The position numbers and the translations under genes are program-made. A model generated the notes under the pieces. That model made no database searches, was not told the DNA's origin, and was given only the letters and a program-made list of their open reading frames with translations. Shown piece after piece: positions 14,761 to 21,777 of a stretch of DNA of 25,676 nt (its first letter is position 1; each line of letters starts with the position of its first letter). This stretch comes from a virus: the IMG/VR virus record IMGVR_UViG_3300029267_003172, positions 1 to 25,676 of that record; one strand, 5' to 3'.

Positions 14761-15229
14761 AGTGAACGCAGCAGGATCGCCGGGAACCGGGGCGGTGGTG
14801 ACGTTGTACGCCATCGGTGGATCGTCTTCCGTGGCGGATGCGGAAAATATGTCGGTGAGTGCCCACGGGTCGAAGCCGGGAGCGTGGGTGTGTGACATTG
14901 ATGCGGGTGTGCCGGCCGGGAATTATGAATTTAGATTTGTCACGGCCGGCGGTCAGTTGTTGTCCGTGGGTCGGCGTGTGTTGGGATCGGCGGCGGGAGT
15001 GTACGCGTCGGAACCAAGCGACGCGGCGGCGGCGCTGATTGATCATTTGGAAACGCAGCCGCGGGGCAAAGGGTCGTTGTCTTATCTGCGGATGGTGGAG
15101 TTGCTGGTGGCGGCGGTGGTCGGAGATGTGACGGCGGCCGATGGAGTGGAAACGTTTGAGTTCGCCGATGGAACGGACGCGTTCGAATCGACGGTGTCAG
15201 GCGGCGAACGGTCGGTGGTGTTGTCGTGA
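14744..15229 (+). CDS. Ig-like virion-associated protein with helical C-terminus
   Basis: GGAGG at 14733 is followed by ATGATG; the second ATG (14744) is 6 nt away and is chosen. The 161-residue product starts with a beta-sandwich-like domain (residues about 1-80: 'ARQIEVNAAGSPGTGAVVTLYAIGG', 'GAWVCDIDAGVPAGNYEFRFVTAGG'). The 'P-A-G-x-Y-x-F-x-F' strand is typical of Ig-like or prealbumin-like folds. A helical middle follows ('DAAAALIDHLETQP', 'LRMVELLVAAVVGDV'), then a repeated short strand motif 'VETFEFADGTDAFESTVSGG'. I cannot name a family. It is similar in organisation to the product of the gene at 14052, so both may be modules of one virion appendage. Confidence 0.6.
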   Translation: MARQIEVNAAGSPGTGAVVTLYAIGGSSSVADAENMSVSAHGSKPGAWVCDIDAGVPAGNYEFRFVTAGGQLLSVGRRVLGSAAGVYASEPSDAAAALIDHLETQPRGKGSLSYLRMVELLVAAVVGDVTAADGVETFEFADGTDAFESTVSGGERSVVLS

Positions 15230-15253
15230 GTGGTTTGAAAGAAAGTTGAGAGA

Positions 15254-15526
15254 ATGACAATTGAAGAATTGGGCGAATCAATTGAAGAAATTAAGTCGCC
15301 GGGAACTCGCATTGGAGCGGCTCAGTTGCGGCTGGTGCTGCTGGAAATAGTGGCGTTGATGTCGCGTGGTACGGATGCCGGTGTGTCGGCGGAAGTGCTG
15401 GCGACGCTGCAGGGGTGCGTGGAAGTGGTGAACCAGCAGGCCGGGCAGATTGTCGCGCTGGCAGAAGAAGTGGCGGAGCTGCGGGATTTGTTGCCGGCTC
15501 CTCGGGCGGAAGAACAGCCAATTTGA
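15254..15526 (+). CDS. Small helical/coiled-coil protein of unknown function
   Basis: ATG 15254 has only a weak GAGAG at 15248-15252 and is preceded by a 24-nt gap. The 90-residue product is helical from end to end: 'MTIEELGESIEEIKSPGTR', 'AAQLRLVLLEIVALMSRG', 'VVNQQAGQIVALAEEVAELRDLLPA', ending acidic. The C-terminal heptads predict a coiled coil. It lies between an Ig-like gene and a head-tail junction candidate. No family is recognised; a small assembly partner is the most I would suggest. Confidence 0.55.
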   Translation: MTIEELGESIEEIKSPGTRIGAAQLRLVLLEIVALMSRGTDAGVSAEVLATLQGCVEVVNQQAGQIVALAEEVAELRDLLPAPRAEEQPI

Positions 15527-15550
15527 GCGATGGGATGGAGGTCCGGGAAC

Positions 15551-16090
15551 GTGAAGCATTTTGCGTTGGCACATTTTGAACAAAGCGGCGACGCGGTTTC
15601 CCTGCCGGTGGTGGGCGATGTGCGCAGTGGCGTGGCGTACGGTGTGGCCAATGCGCTCAGCGGAACCGCCACGACGTTTGCCACGGCGTTGGCGGATCTG
15701 GACACGCTGAACGCGTCTGATTTCGAAACGTCCGAACGCACGGCGCTGGATTCGTTTTATGAACGGTCGGGCGTGGATGTGGATTACGTCGACAGTGACG
15801 GAGGAACCACGCGAGTGAAAGCGTTGATCGTGGACACGCGGGAAGTGTGGGACAGTGACGGCGAATCCCGCGTGCGGCTGGAACTGCTGCAGGTGATGGT
15901 GAGACGATACAACGGCGTGGCGGCTCCGGTAAAGGGGGACGGTCTGGTGATGTTGGCCAGTCACGGCACGCGTCGATATCGGTTGTCGCAATCGCCGACG
16001 GAAGCGGCGGGGCAGTTGGAATGGGAACTGGAATTTTCAAGAACACTCAGCAAGGCACGCGGCGGAGCCGAAGTGGTTCCGTATCGGTGA
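15551..16090 (+). CDS. Virion structural protein, head-tail junction candidate
   Basis: GTG 15551 is favoured because GGAGG at 15536 lies 10 nt before it and the product starts cleanly ('MKHFALAHFEQSG'). ATG 15530 has no ribosome site. The 179-residue product is mixed alpha/beta: 'VVGDVRSGVAYGVANALSGT', a Thr/Ala/Asp-rich helix region, then strands 'VDYVDSDGGTTRVKALIVDTREVWDSDGESRVRLELLQVMV' and a C-terminal 'GQLEWELEFSR'. The strand-rich middle suits a small connector or neck protein. It is the first of four tightly linked genes leading to the tail tube, where phages place head-closure and tail-completion proteins. No recognised motif fixes the role. Confidence 0.55.
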   Translation: MKHFALAHFEQSGDAVSLPVVGDVRSGVAYGVANALSGTATTFATALADLDTLNASDFETSERTALDSFYERSGVDVDYVDSDGGTTRVKALIVDTREVWDSDGESRVRLELLQVMVRRYNGVAAPVKGDGLVMLASHGTRRYRLSQSPTEAAGQLEWELEFSRTLSKARGGAEVVPYR

Positions 16091-16095
16091 TCTGA

Positions 16096-16602
16096 ATGGG
16101 CGTGGATATCAACAATCGGGTGGCGTTGCGGAACGCGTTCGCGGATCTGGCCACGTGGCAAACGTGGACCGGTCTGGCCGATCAGTCGGCTCGCCGTGCG
16201 CGGATCGTGTGGCCGGAGCTGCTGCTCGATGTGTATCCTCAAATGGTGATCAGTCTGAACGGGCTGCGATGGTCTGAACAGGGCAGCGCCGACAGTAGTT
16301 CGCAAATGAGGTCCACGGGTGGGCTGGCCGTCAAAGTGTGGGACACGTACGACACGGACAACACGGTTCAGGAAGATGAGGACCGGTTTGGCGGGTTGGT
16401 GGGCGATTTGATCCGGGACTATGTGGGGCAGGAAGAAGTGTTTCCCGTGTTGCTGCAGGGGGTCAATCAGCCGGCCAATCCGTACACGCTGATGGTGCAA
16501 AACAGCCATCACGCTCAGGATGTGAACGACGATGGAATTGACGATGTGGCGGAGCTGCTGGTGTGGCAGGGCGTGTTTTTCGTCGATTGGGGGTGGCGCT
16601 GA
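16096..16602 (+). CDS. Tail terminator / tail completion candidate
   Basis: The start is ATG 16096, right after the previous stop; the ribosome site is weak. The 168-residue product has an N-terminal helix ('RVALRNAFADLATWQTWTGLADQ'), strands 'RIVWPELLLDVYPQMVISLNGLRW', 'GGLAVKVWDTYD', an acidic helix 'EDRFGGLVGDLIRDYVGQ', then 'YTLMVQNSHHAQ' and a final strand 'WQGVFFVDWGWR'. A helix followed by a sheet, with a strand of the type 'l.V.v.D.y.tD' near the middle, is the general pattern of small tail terminator/gpU-like proteins that cap the tube. Position just before a morphogenesis-like protein and the tail tube supports this. It overlaps the next gene by TGATG. Confidence 0.5.
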   Translation: MGVDINNRVALRNAFADLATWQTWTGLADQSARRARIVWPELLLDVYPQMVISLNGLRWSEQGSADSSSQMRSTGGLAVKVWDTYDTDNTVQEDEDRFGGLVGDLIRDYVGQEEVFPVLLQGVNQPANPYTLMVQNSHHAQDVNDDGIDDVAELLVWQGVFFVDWGWR

Positions 16603-17144
16603 TGGCGGATTCGGCGTTCAAGGTGGAGCTAACATATCGCGGGCAGGTGATCAATCGGCCGGAGGATCGACCGGAAGGCGTGCCGGTGCGGGCGTGGCGG
16701 GCGATTCTGAAACATACCAATCTGACGATGGCGCAGCATTGGCACAAAATGTTTTTGCCGAAGCATTTCGGGCCGGAAGCCGGCCGCCGATACAAAGGCG
16801 TTTACAAAAAACGAACGTCGGGGCATGAACGCCGCAAGGAACGGCAGCGAGGTTTGGCCGCGGCGAATGGTCGCGATTATTTGCGATTCACCGGCCGGCT
16901 GGAACAGCGAGTCACGCAGCAGGTGGCGTTCCGGGTGTTTCCTACGCGGGTTCGAATTCACATGGCGTCGATGTTCTATATTCCGAAACGGCCGAAGGGA
17001 AATCGTCCGAACATTCACGCGGAACTGACGGCGGTGAATGTGGAAGAATTGAAGGTTTTGAAACAGGTTGGCCGGCGTGCGTTGCTGGCGGCCATTGGTC
17101 AGTATCGGGCGACCGGTGCGCTTCCAGGAGGGTTGGCAGGATGA
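16602..17144 (+). CDS. Tail-completion / virion morphogenesis-like protein
   Basis: ATG 16602 overlaps the previous stop. The 180-residue basic product contains 'AWRAILKHTNLTMAQHWHKMFLPKHFGPEAGRRYKG' then 'VYKKRTSGHERRKERQRG' and 'YLRFTGRLEQRV', 'VRIHMASMFYIPKRPKGN', 'HAELTAVNVEELKVLKQVGRRALL'. The order 'lP.HF...A..rY ... R...rK ... l..tGrl ... P ... El..v...E' matches what I know of a family of small phage morphogenesis/tail-completion (HK97 gp10- or lambda gpZ-like) proteins. These bridge the neck and tail. The basic stretch may contact DNA or the connector. Confident as a structural gene, moderate on the exact role. Confidence 0.6.
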   Translation: MADSAFKVELTYRGQVINRPEDRPEGVPVRAWRAILKHTNLTMAQHWHKMFLPKHFGPEAGRRYKGVYKKRTSGHERRKERQRGLAAANGRDYLRFTGRLEQRVTQQVAFRVFPTRVRIHMASMFYIPKRPKGNRPNIHAELTAVNVEELKVLKQVGRRALLAAIGQYRATGALPGGLAG

Positions 17145-18070
17145 GTGTTTCAGATGTTTCGTTGCTACACGCGGTGGTCACGTTGGCGGACACGTCGCCG
17201 GTGAAATATACGCAGTTGGAATCCGCAGATTTGGAATTCAACGATCAGTTGATTTCGCACATTGCGGCGGGTGATACGCATCCGCGGTTCGTGGCGAAAA
17301 ACGGATCGGAACCGGGAATTCCAATCGGCACGCAGCAGGTGGCCGCGTTTTTGTCTCAGTGTGGAAACATGGGAGCCAATGTTTCGCCGGCGGATATCTA
17401 TTATCGGAAGGTCTCGAATTTGACCGGCCGGGTGGCTCACGGAACCACGGAACACATTCGGTTCCGGGCGACGCTGGCGCGGATGTATCTCGATTCCATC
17501 AGCGCGGGCAATCGGCAGGAAGCCGTGGCCAGTGGTCGGATTGTTCCCGTGGCGGACGGCACCAACGCGGTGTTGATTCGCTCGGGCTCAGTCGCCATCA
17601 CGACAATCACGCCGACAACGGCGGAGGGGTTTGTGTTGGGTCCGATCAGCTATGGCACGTCGTCGGCGGCGAAGCTGCAGGGATGTGATGGGCTCGACGT
17701 TTCGCTGAACGCGTCGCAAATGGAATTTGGCGATGAGTCCGAAGAAGCCATCACGTTTGCGGCGGGGGATACGATCGCTCCAACGGTTTCGTTCACGACA
17801 ACGGATGTGTCGGTGGATGCGTTGCGGGGAACGCCGGTGGAAAATTTCCGTGTGCATTTGCTGCGGAAGAAAGATGAAAACGACACTTACGGCGACGGGG
17901 AGTCGCAGCACATTCGATGCACAATCACGAAGGGTGTATGGCTGGTGCAGCGGATTGCCGGTCGTCCGGCGGCTCGGCAGGTTACGGTGGTGGCGTCCGG
18001 CGACGATGCGAACGGGTTCAGTGATGCGCCGATTGCGTGGGCGGTGAATGCCGCGGTGGCGCTGGAGTAG
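17141..18070 (+). CDS. Probable major tail tube protein
   Basis: ATG 17141 overlaps the previous stop (ATGA). The 309-residue product is beta-rich with few helices: 'MSVSDVSLLHAVVTLADTSPVKYTQLESADLEFNDQ', 'FRATLARMYLDSISAGNRQ', 'IVPVADGTNAVLIRSGSVAITTITPTTAEGFVLGPISYG', 'MEFGDESEEAITFAAGDTIAPTVSFTTTDVSV', ending 'IAWAVNAAVALE'. Size, beta content and position directly after the tail-completion genes fit a tail tube protein that polymerises around the tape measure. The C-terminal part could be an added Ig-like surface domain. Not proved by a motif; a single abundant tail protein should be checked for by mass spectrometry. Confidence 0.55.
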   Translation: MSVSDVSLLHAVVTLADTSPVKYTQLESADLEFNDQLISHIAAGDTHPRFVAKNGSEPGIPIGTQQVAAFLSQCGNMGANVSPADIYYRKVSNLTGRVAHGTTEHIRFRATLARMYLDSISAGNRQEAVASGRIVPVADGTNAVLIRSGSVAITTITPTTAEGFVLGPISYGTSSAAKLQGCDGLDVSLNASQMEFGDESEEAITFAAGDTIAPTVSFTTTDVSVDALRGTPVENFRVHLLRKKDENDTYGDGESQHIRCTITKGVWLVQRIAGRPAARQVTVVASGDDANGFSDAPIAWAVNAAVALE

Positions 18071-18127
18071 TTGGTGGCGGAATGAAGTGAACGGAAGCAG
18101 AAAGCAGGCTCACGGGAGGAGTTGAAA

Positions 18128-18349
18128 ATGGCTGATCAGGAAGAAGTGGCGGACGTGCTGGGAGCCGTGCCGCCGGAACCGACAATGCCGGGTGCGGAAT
18201 CGCAGACGGCTCCGGCTCCGCCGGTCGGTGTCACGGTGTACCGTCGCACAGTGGAAGTGTCTGAAGCCGGAGGATCGCGGCGGTTGGTGGAAATGCCGGA
18301 AGCGGAGCAGTTGGACTGCCATCCGGATATTGTGGAGGCCACGCCATGA
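18128..18349 (+). CDS. Small proline-rich protein of unknown function
   Basis: ATG 18128 has GGAGG at 18115-18119, 8 nt upstream; TTG 18122 is less likely. The 73-residue product starts acidic ('MADQEEVADVLGAVPPEP'), continues through a Pro/Ala/Thr-rich flexible segment and ends with a strand-like region 'VGVTVYRRTVEVSEAGGSRRLVEMPEAEQ'. I do not recognise it. It opens the accessory cassette between the probable tail tube and the chaperone, and its stop overlaps the next start. Confidence 0.55.
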   Translation: MADQEEVADVLGAVPPEPTMPGAESQTAPAPPVGVTVYRRTVEVSEAGGSRRLVEMPEAEQLDCHPDIVEATP

Positions 18350-18690
18350 CGCGCGAAGAATACGCCGACAAAATCACGGCCGCGCTGAATCTGCGGTTGG
18401 ATTTACCGTGGCTCGATGAATCGCATGAAGCGGTGGTGATTGAATTCATCGTGTGGCAAATCGTGCGGTTGTTGGGTCCGGCGGAGTTGGATCTGCTGCT
18501 GGATTCGGCGGATGGGTTGTCCGCGGAAGAAATCGAACGGATTGCCACGTTGTTGTCTACGGTGCTGAATCGCTATGTGGATCTTCCGTACGTTCCGGAA
18601 ACGTATGAAGGCGTGGTGATTCAACAGGTGGTGACTCACGTGTTGAGCTACGCCGCCAAAGGGCTGTCGTTGACAGAATCGGTGGCGTGA
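18346..18690 (+). CDS. Protein built of an internal duplication, unknown function
   Basis: ATG 18346 overlaps the previous stop (ATGA). The 114-residue product consists of two similar halves. The first contains 'LNLRLDLPWLDESHEAVVIE' then 'IVWQIVRLL', the second 'LNRYVDLPYVPETYEGVVIQ' then 'VVTHVLSYA'. They share L-N-x(3)-D-L-P-x(2)-x-E-x(2)-E-x-V-V-I, spaced about 65 residues. The halves are linked by an acidic segment ('DLLLDSADGLSAEEIERIATLL'). The pattern suggests a repeated amphipathic helical hairpin that could bind a symmetric partner or insert into the membrane surface. No family is recognised. It ends in TGATG overlap with the next gene. Confidence 0.6.
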   Translation: MTREEYADKITAALNLRLDLPWLDESHEAVVIEFIVWQIVRLLGPAELDLLLDSADGLSAEEIERIATLLSTVLNRYVDLPYVPETYEGVVIQQVVTHVLSYAAKGLSLTESVA

Positions 18691-19013
18691 TGGTAGCCAC
18701 GGCGGAATTGTTCGGGATGCCTGCTGCGCAGGCGCTGGTGGCGGGGGTGTTGTTGCTGGCCGCCGTGGTTGTCGCAGGGATCGCGGCGTGGAAGCGGTGG
18801 GCCAATGGTCTGTTGGGGGACGTGTTCGGCGATGCGCCGCGCGGGGCTGATGATCCGGCTCCGGCGGGAGTGCAGGAATACGCGCGGGATCTGGAGCAGG
18901 CGTGCGAAGGAGCCGGGGCGGAGTTTCTGTGGTCGGCGGTGAAAGCGTGCCGGACACGGGATCAGGCTCGCGCAGACTGGATTGCGGAACTTCTGCAGCG
19001 GGAGAAGTTCTGA
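18690..19013 (+). CDS. Single-pass membrane protein, holin-like candidate
   Basis: The start is ATG 18690 (TGATG overlap); GTG 18687 is directly before it. The 107-residue product has one strong transmembrane helix (about residues 13-34, 'AQALVAGVLLLAAVVVAGIAAW') followed by a basic 'KRW' stop-transfer and a cytoplasm-like tail with helices ('EYARDLEQACEGAGAEFLWSAVKAC', 'DQARADWIAELLQREKF'). The size and single helix near the N-terminus suit a small holin or a membrane adaptor, but holins usually have more than one helix or a charged tail. It is part of a run of envelope-directed genes (membrane, exported, peptidase, lipoprotein). Confidence 0.55.
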   Translation: MVATAELFGMPAAQALVAGVLLLAAVVVAGIAAWKRWANGLLGDVFGDAPRGADDPAPAGVQEYARDLEQACEGAGAEFLWSAVKACRTRDQARADWIAELLQREKF

Positions 19014-19393
19014 TGTGGAAATGGTCGGCGGGGTTGTTGGTGGCGGCGGTGCTGGTGTTGTCGTGGTCTCCTCCGGGAGCGGATGACACGCCGAATCCGA
19101 AACCTGATCCGGTGACGGAAAACCGGTACGAACGGGCGTGGCGCGTGGAGGCGGAGTTGAATCGCGACATCCGCAAAACCGCAGCGGCAAAGCTGCGGGC
19201 GGGGGAGTTCGCCACGGATCGGGAGGTGGCCGAGTATCTGACGGCAGAAGCGGCACGTGCGGAAGCGGCGGCGTGGCAGCCGGTGCTGGATTTCGAAGCG
19301 GACGCGTTGAATGACGGCAAGTGGACCGCGGAATTGCACGCGTCGATTCTGGAAGGCGGAGACGGATCGGAGGTTGATGATGCCAACAACTGA
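19013..19393 (+). CDS. Exported or membrane-anchored protein, unknown function
   Basis: ATG 19013 overlaps the previous stop (TGATG); a longer in-frame start at 18902 lies inside the previous gene. The 126-residue product starts 'MWKWSAGLLVAAVLVLSWSPPGADD', a signal peptide or signal anchor. A short Pro-rich linker ('TPNPKPDPVTENRYERAW') and an Ala/Glu/Arg helical domain follow ('RVEAELNRDIRKTAAAKLRAGEF', 'YLTAEAARAEAAAWQPVLDF'). The helical periplasmic part after an N-terminal anchor resembles the layout of spanin-type proteins, but no specific family is recognised. It overlaps the peptidase gene by 14 nt. Confidence 0.55.
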   Translation: MWKWSAGLLVAAVLVLSWSPPGADDTPNPKPDPVTENRYERAWRVEAELNRDIRKTAAAKLRAGEFATDREVAEYLTAEAARAEAAAWQPVLDFEADALNDGKWTAELHASILEGGDGSEVDDANN

Positions 19394-20249
19394 AACGTGG
19401 TATTCCGGACTGATTGAACCGACGGAAACGGAACGCCGGTTTTGCAATGCGTTGATGAAAGTGAAGGCCATTAACGCGAGGGACTATCCCAACTGGGAGT
19501 CCCGTCTGCTGGATCCGGATGCGAATCCGATGCCTCACATGAGGGCTCAGCGGCAGGCGCGGAACGATTGTCAGGGCCAGTCGCTGGCCAACGGCGAAGA
19601 AAAGCGGCAGTGGTACGTGACCGGCAAAATGTGGCAGATGGCGGATATCTACGCATACAACGCGTCTGAGTATTTCGGGCGGCCGCAAAACGTCGGGCGG
19701 GATCAGGGGACGTCGATTCAGTCGGGCGTCGGCGTGCTCACGCGGGGGCTCGGAGCCATCGGAGTGGCTCCCGGTTTGCCGCTGGAATCGGATTGGCCGT
19801 ACGATTCGTACGAACGGAGCAGTTCGAATTTTGCGCGGCGTGCGTCGGCGGTTGACATCGATCAAACGTGGGTGTCTGAACACGGTGAACTCCCGGATTG
19901 GGAGGGAATGCTGGTGGGACTGGCGGCGGGTGGCAGCGGTCACATTGGAACGTATTGGCCGCCGCGGTGGTCTCAGATTGGCGCGCGGCGGCTGATGGAC
20001 ACGTTGCCGCGAGGTGGTGGAGGCCACGCAACGGAAATCATTTGGGCGGTGCGGATTGATGGCGTGTGGTATCTGGTCGTCTGGAATTCTCACGGCGATC
20101 AGTACTATCTGATGAGCCGCAAGTGTTATGAACAACTGCAGCGCACGCAGGCTCAGCCGTTTGGTGGTTATTTGTTGCTCCCGGATAAGCCGGAGGAACG
20201 GTTTGTGGATTGGCGGAGGGAATCGCCGTGGACACGGAAGGCGACATGA
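19380..20249 (+). CDS. Papain-like (C1-type) cysteine peptidase
   Basis: GGAGG at 19369 is followed by ATGATG; the second ATG (19380) is 6 nt away. The 289-residue product shows the papain order Cys, His, Asn. Cys64 lies in 'RNDCQGQSLANG' (compare 'G-S-C-x-A/G-x-A' with a start of a long helix), 'GTSIQSGVGVLTRGLG' and 'DWPYDSY' match the 'P-Y' region after the helix. His216 is in 'GGGGHATEIIWAVRIDGVWYLVVWNSHGD', and Asn236 is in 'NSHG' where papains have 'NSWG'. The catalytic Gln before Cys64 is not obvious. There is no signal peptide. It may cut a virion or host protein, or act as a lysin of papain fold; neighbours are membrane and lipoprotein genes. The fold is confident, the substrate unknown. 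Confidence 0.75.
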   Translation: MPTTETWYSGLIEPTETERRFCNALMKVKAINARDYPNWESRLLDPDANPMPHMRAQRQARNDCQGQSLANGEEKRQWYVTGKMWQMADIYAYNASEYFGRPQNVGRDQGTSIQSGVGVLTRGLGAIGVAPGLPLESDWPYDSYERSSSNFARRASAVDIDQTWVSEHGELPDWEGMLVGLAAGGSGHIGTYWPPRWSQIGARRLMDTLPRGGGGHATEIIWAVRIDGVWYLVVWNSHGDQYYLMSRKCYEQLQRTQAQPFGGYLLLPDKPEERFVDWRRESPWTRKAT

Positions 20250-21433
20250 TGACGCGTTGGATGTTTGTGTGTTTGGTGGCGGTGTTGGTGGCGGGCTGTG
20301 TTGAGCCGCCAGCCACGCCGCGCGGGATCACGCCGGAAACCGTGGAACGTGATCTGGAACTGGCACGGCTGCGAATGGAGTTGTCGGGAATGCGAACGTT
20401 GACCGATGCGGCTGGCAGTGCCGTGGATCTGGACTCAGAACCGGAGCCGCAGGTGGAATTCGTGGAGGTGCAGTATGTTCCGGAGGGTCAATCGGAAATG
20501 GTGCCGGCTCCGTGCAAATGTGGGAACCCGGATTGCCAGTGTGTGGATTGCATTGGTGAGGCGTGCCGGTGTGGGGATGGCTCGGGCGATGTTCAGTCTG
20601 GTGGTCTGGATGCGGCTGTTCCTGTTTCTGGTGTGGATCGTGTTGTCGAAGGTTTGGTGGTTCGCTGGTCGGTGGATCGACCAGTGGCGGCATCGGCGGC
20701 GGAACGGTTGCCGCGGATTGTGATGTTGTCGGCCGAATGGTGCGGGCCGTGTCGCACGACAAAACAGGCGGCCGGGGATTTGATCGGACCAGATGCGGCG
20801 GCGGTGGTGCAGGTGGTGGATGTGGAGAAAAATCCGGACTACGCCGCGGAATACAACGTGATGCAGGCGGCGTCGTTGCCGTCGTTTTTTGTTTATGCAG
20901 GCGGCGGGGCGAGGGTGACGCAGTTGCGAGTGGGCGGCAGTACGCGGGCGGGACTGGAACAGATGGCACGGGAAAGCGGCGTGAGTCTGCAGCCGTTGCC
21001 GGCAAAGGTGGCGGCGGGAGTCACCACGGCAGCGGTGGTGGCGGATCCGTCGCTGGCGGGCGTGTTGCAGTTGCTGGCCGATCACGTCGCACGCTCGCAG
21101 CAGGTGGAACCGGCAGTGGCTGGGTTGTTCGAAATTACGCTGGATGTGCCGGACACGTTGCCATCGTTGTTGTCGGCGTTGTTGCTCGATCGTGTGTGGA
21201 ACAGTGAGTCGCTGGGGTTGCGGTTGTCGTTGCCGGAATCGTCGGGGCTCACGATGAACGGCCGGGAATTGTCGTTGTCGGAGCCGTTGATGGTGTCGGT
21301 GGATCGCGGGCCGGTGAGAATCACGGCGGAGCTGCATGGCGTGACGGTGTCGGCAGATGGCCGGGAGGTGCGGCTGGATTTGCGCGGGCGGGGTTTGCTT
21401 CCGGTTCCTGATTTAACGGTGGTGTTCGAATGA
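20249..21433 (+). CDS. Lipoprotein with Cys-rich cluster and thioredoxin-like domain
   Basis: ATG 20249 follows GGAAGG (20236-20241) at 7 nt; ATG 20246 is next to it. The 394-residue product starts with a lipoprotein signal, 'MTRWMFVCLVAVLVAGC', with the lipidated Cys17. A helix and an acidic segment follow. Next is a seven-Cys cluster (residues 89-108, pattern CxCx4CxCx2Cx4CxC) that could bind metal. A thioredoxin-type domain follows (about 155-245): 'RIVMLSAEWCGPCRTT' with the redox pair Cys165/Cys168, 'VDVEKNPDYAAEYNV' and the cis-Pro loop 'AASLPSFFVY'. The last 140 residues are a separate beta/helix domain of unknown kind. A membrane-tethered thiol oxidoreductase is unusual in a tail operon. 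Its target might be the neighbouring Cys peptidase or a host envelope protein; that is inference. Confidence 0.75.
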   Translation: MTRWMFVCLVAVLVAGCVEPPATPRGITPETVERDLELARLRMELSGMRTLTDAAGSAVDLDSEPEPQVEFVEVQYVPEGQSEMVPAPCKCGNPDCQCVDCIGEACRCGDGSGDVQSGGLDAAVPVSGVDRVVEGLVVRWSVDRPVAASAAERLPRIVMLSAEWCGPCRTTKQAAGDLIGPDAAAVVQVVDVEKNPDYAAEYNVMQAASLPSFFVYAGGGARVTQLRVGGSTRAGLEQMARESGVSLQPLPAKVAAGVTTAAVVADPSLAGVLQLLADHVARSQQVEPAVAGLFEITLDVPDTLPSLLSALLLDRVWNSESLGLRLSLPESSGLTMNGRELSLSEPLMVSVDRGPVRITAELHGVTVSADGREVRLDLRGRGLLPVPDLTVVFE

Positions 21434-21777
21434 TTGTGAGGCCATTGGATTTGCAGCGGGCGCTGCGGGAAGAATTCGGACTGGTTCCGCTCACGGCAGT
21501 GCAGCGGCGGGGGCTCAGTCGGAAAGAACTCCGCCGCGAACAGAAGCGGGAGAGTCGCCGGCGGCGGGCGGATCAGGTGTCGGGGCGGATTGTCGGGCGG
21601 TTTGTGGAATCCGGGGGCGAGTTGACGGAGCGGGACGCGGTGGCGTTTGCGGTGTCCGGGTTTTCGGTGTGGATGTGGATTGTCCAGCCGTTGGTGGTGG
21701 CGTTTGTGAAACAGGTGGCGCGGTGGACATGGCGGTGGCTGCAGGAGCAGCAGTCGCGGCAGATGGGAGTGATCTGA
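21430..21777 (+). CDS. Basic membrane-associated protein, unknown function
   Basis: ATG 21430 overlaps the stop of the lipoprotein gene (ATGA). The 115-residue product has a basic N-terminal half ('GLSRKELRREQKRESRRRRADQ'), an amphipathic 'GRIVGRFVESGGELTERDAVAF' and one transmembrane segment (about residues 75-95, 'FSVWMWIVQPLVVAFVKQV'), ending 'WTWRWLQEQQSRQ'. With a basic cytoplasmic end it would be a type II-like orientation. No family is recognised. It closes the accessory cassette and overlaps the chaperone start by TGATG. Confidence 0.55.
   Translation: MIVRPLDLQRALREEFGLVPLTAVQRRGLSRKELRREQKRESRRRRADQVSGRIVGRFVESGGELTERDAVAFAVSGFSVWMWIVQPLVVAFVKQVARWTWRWLQEQQSRQMGVI

Noticed and set aside
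18648-20135. 495-codon open frame on the - strand
   Set aside because: It lies opposite well-supported coupled + genes, is rich in Pro, Arg and His with no domain pattern, and has no ribosome site. It is a shadow caused by the GC-biased codon positions of the + strand.
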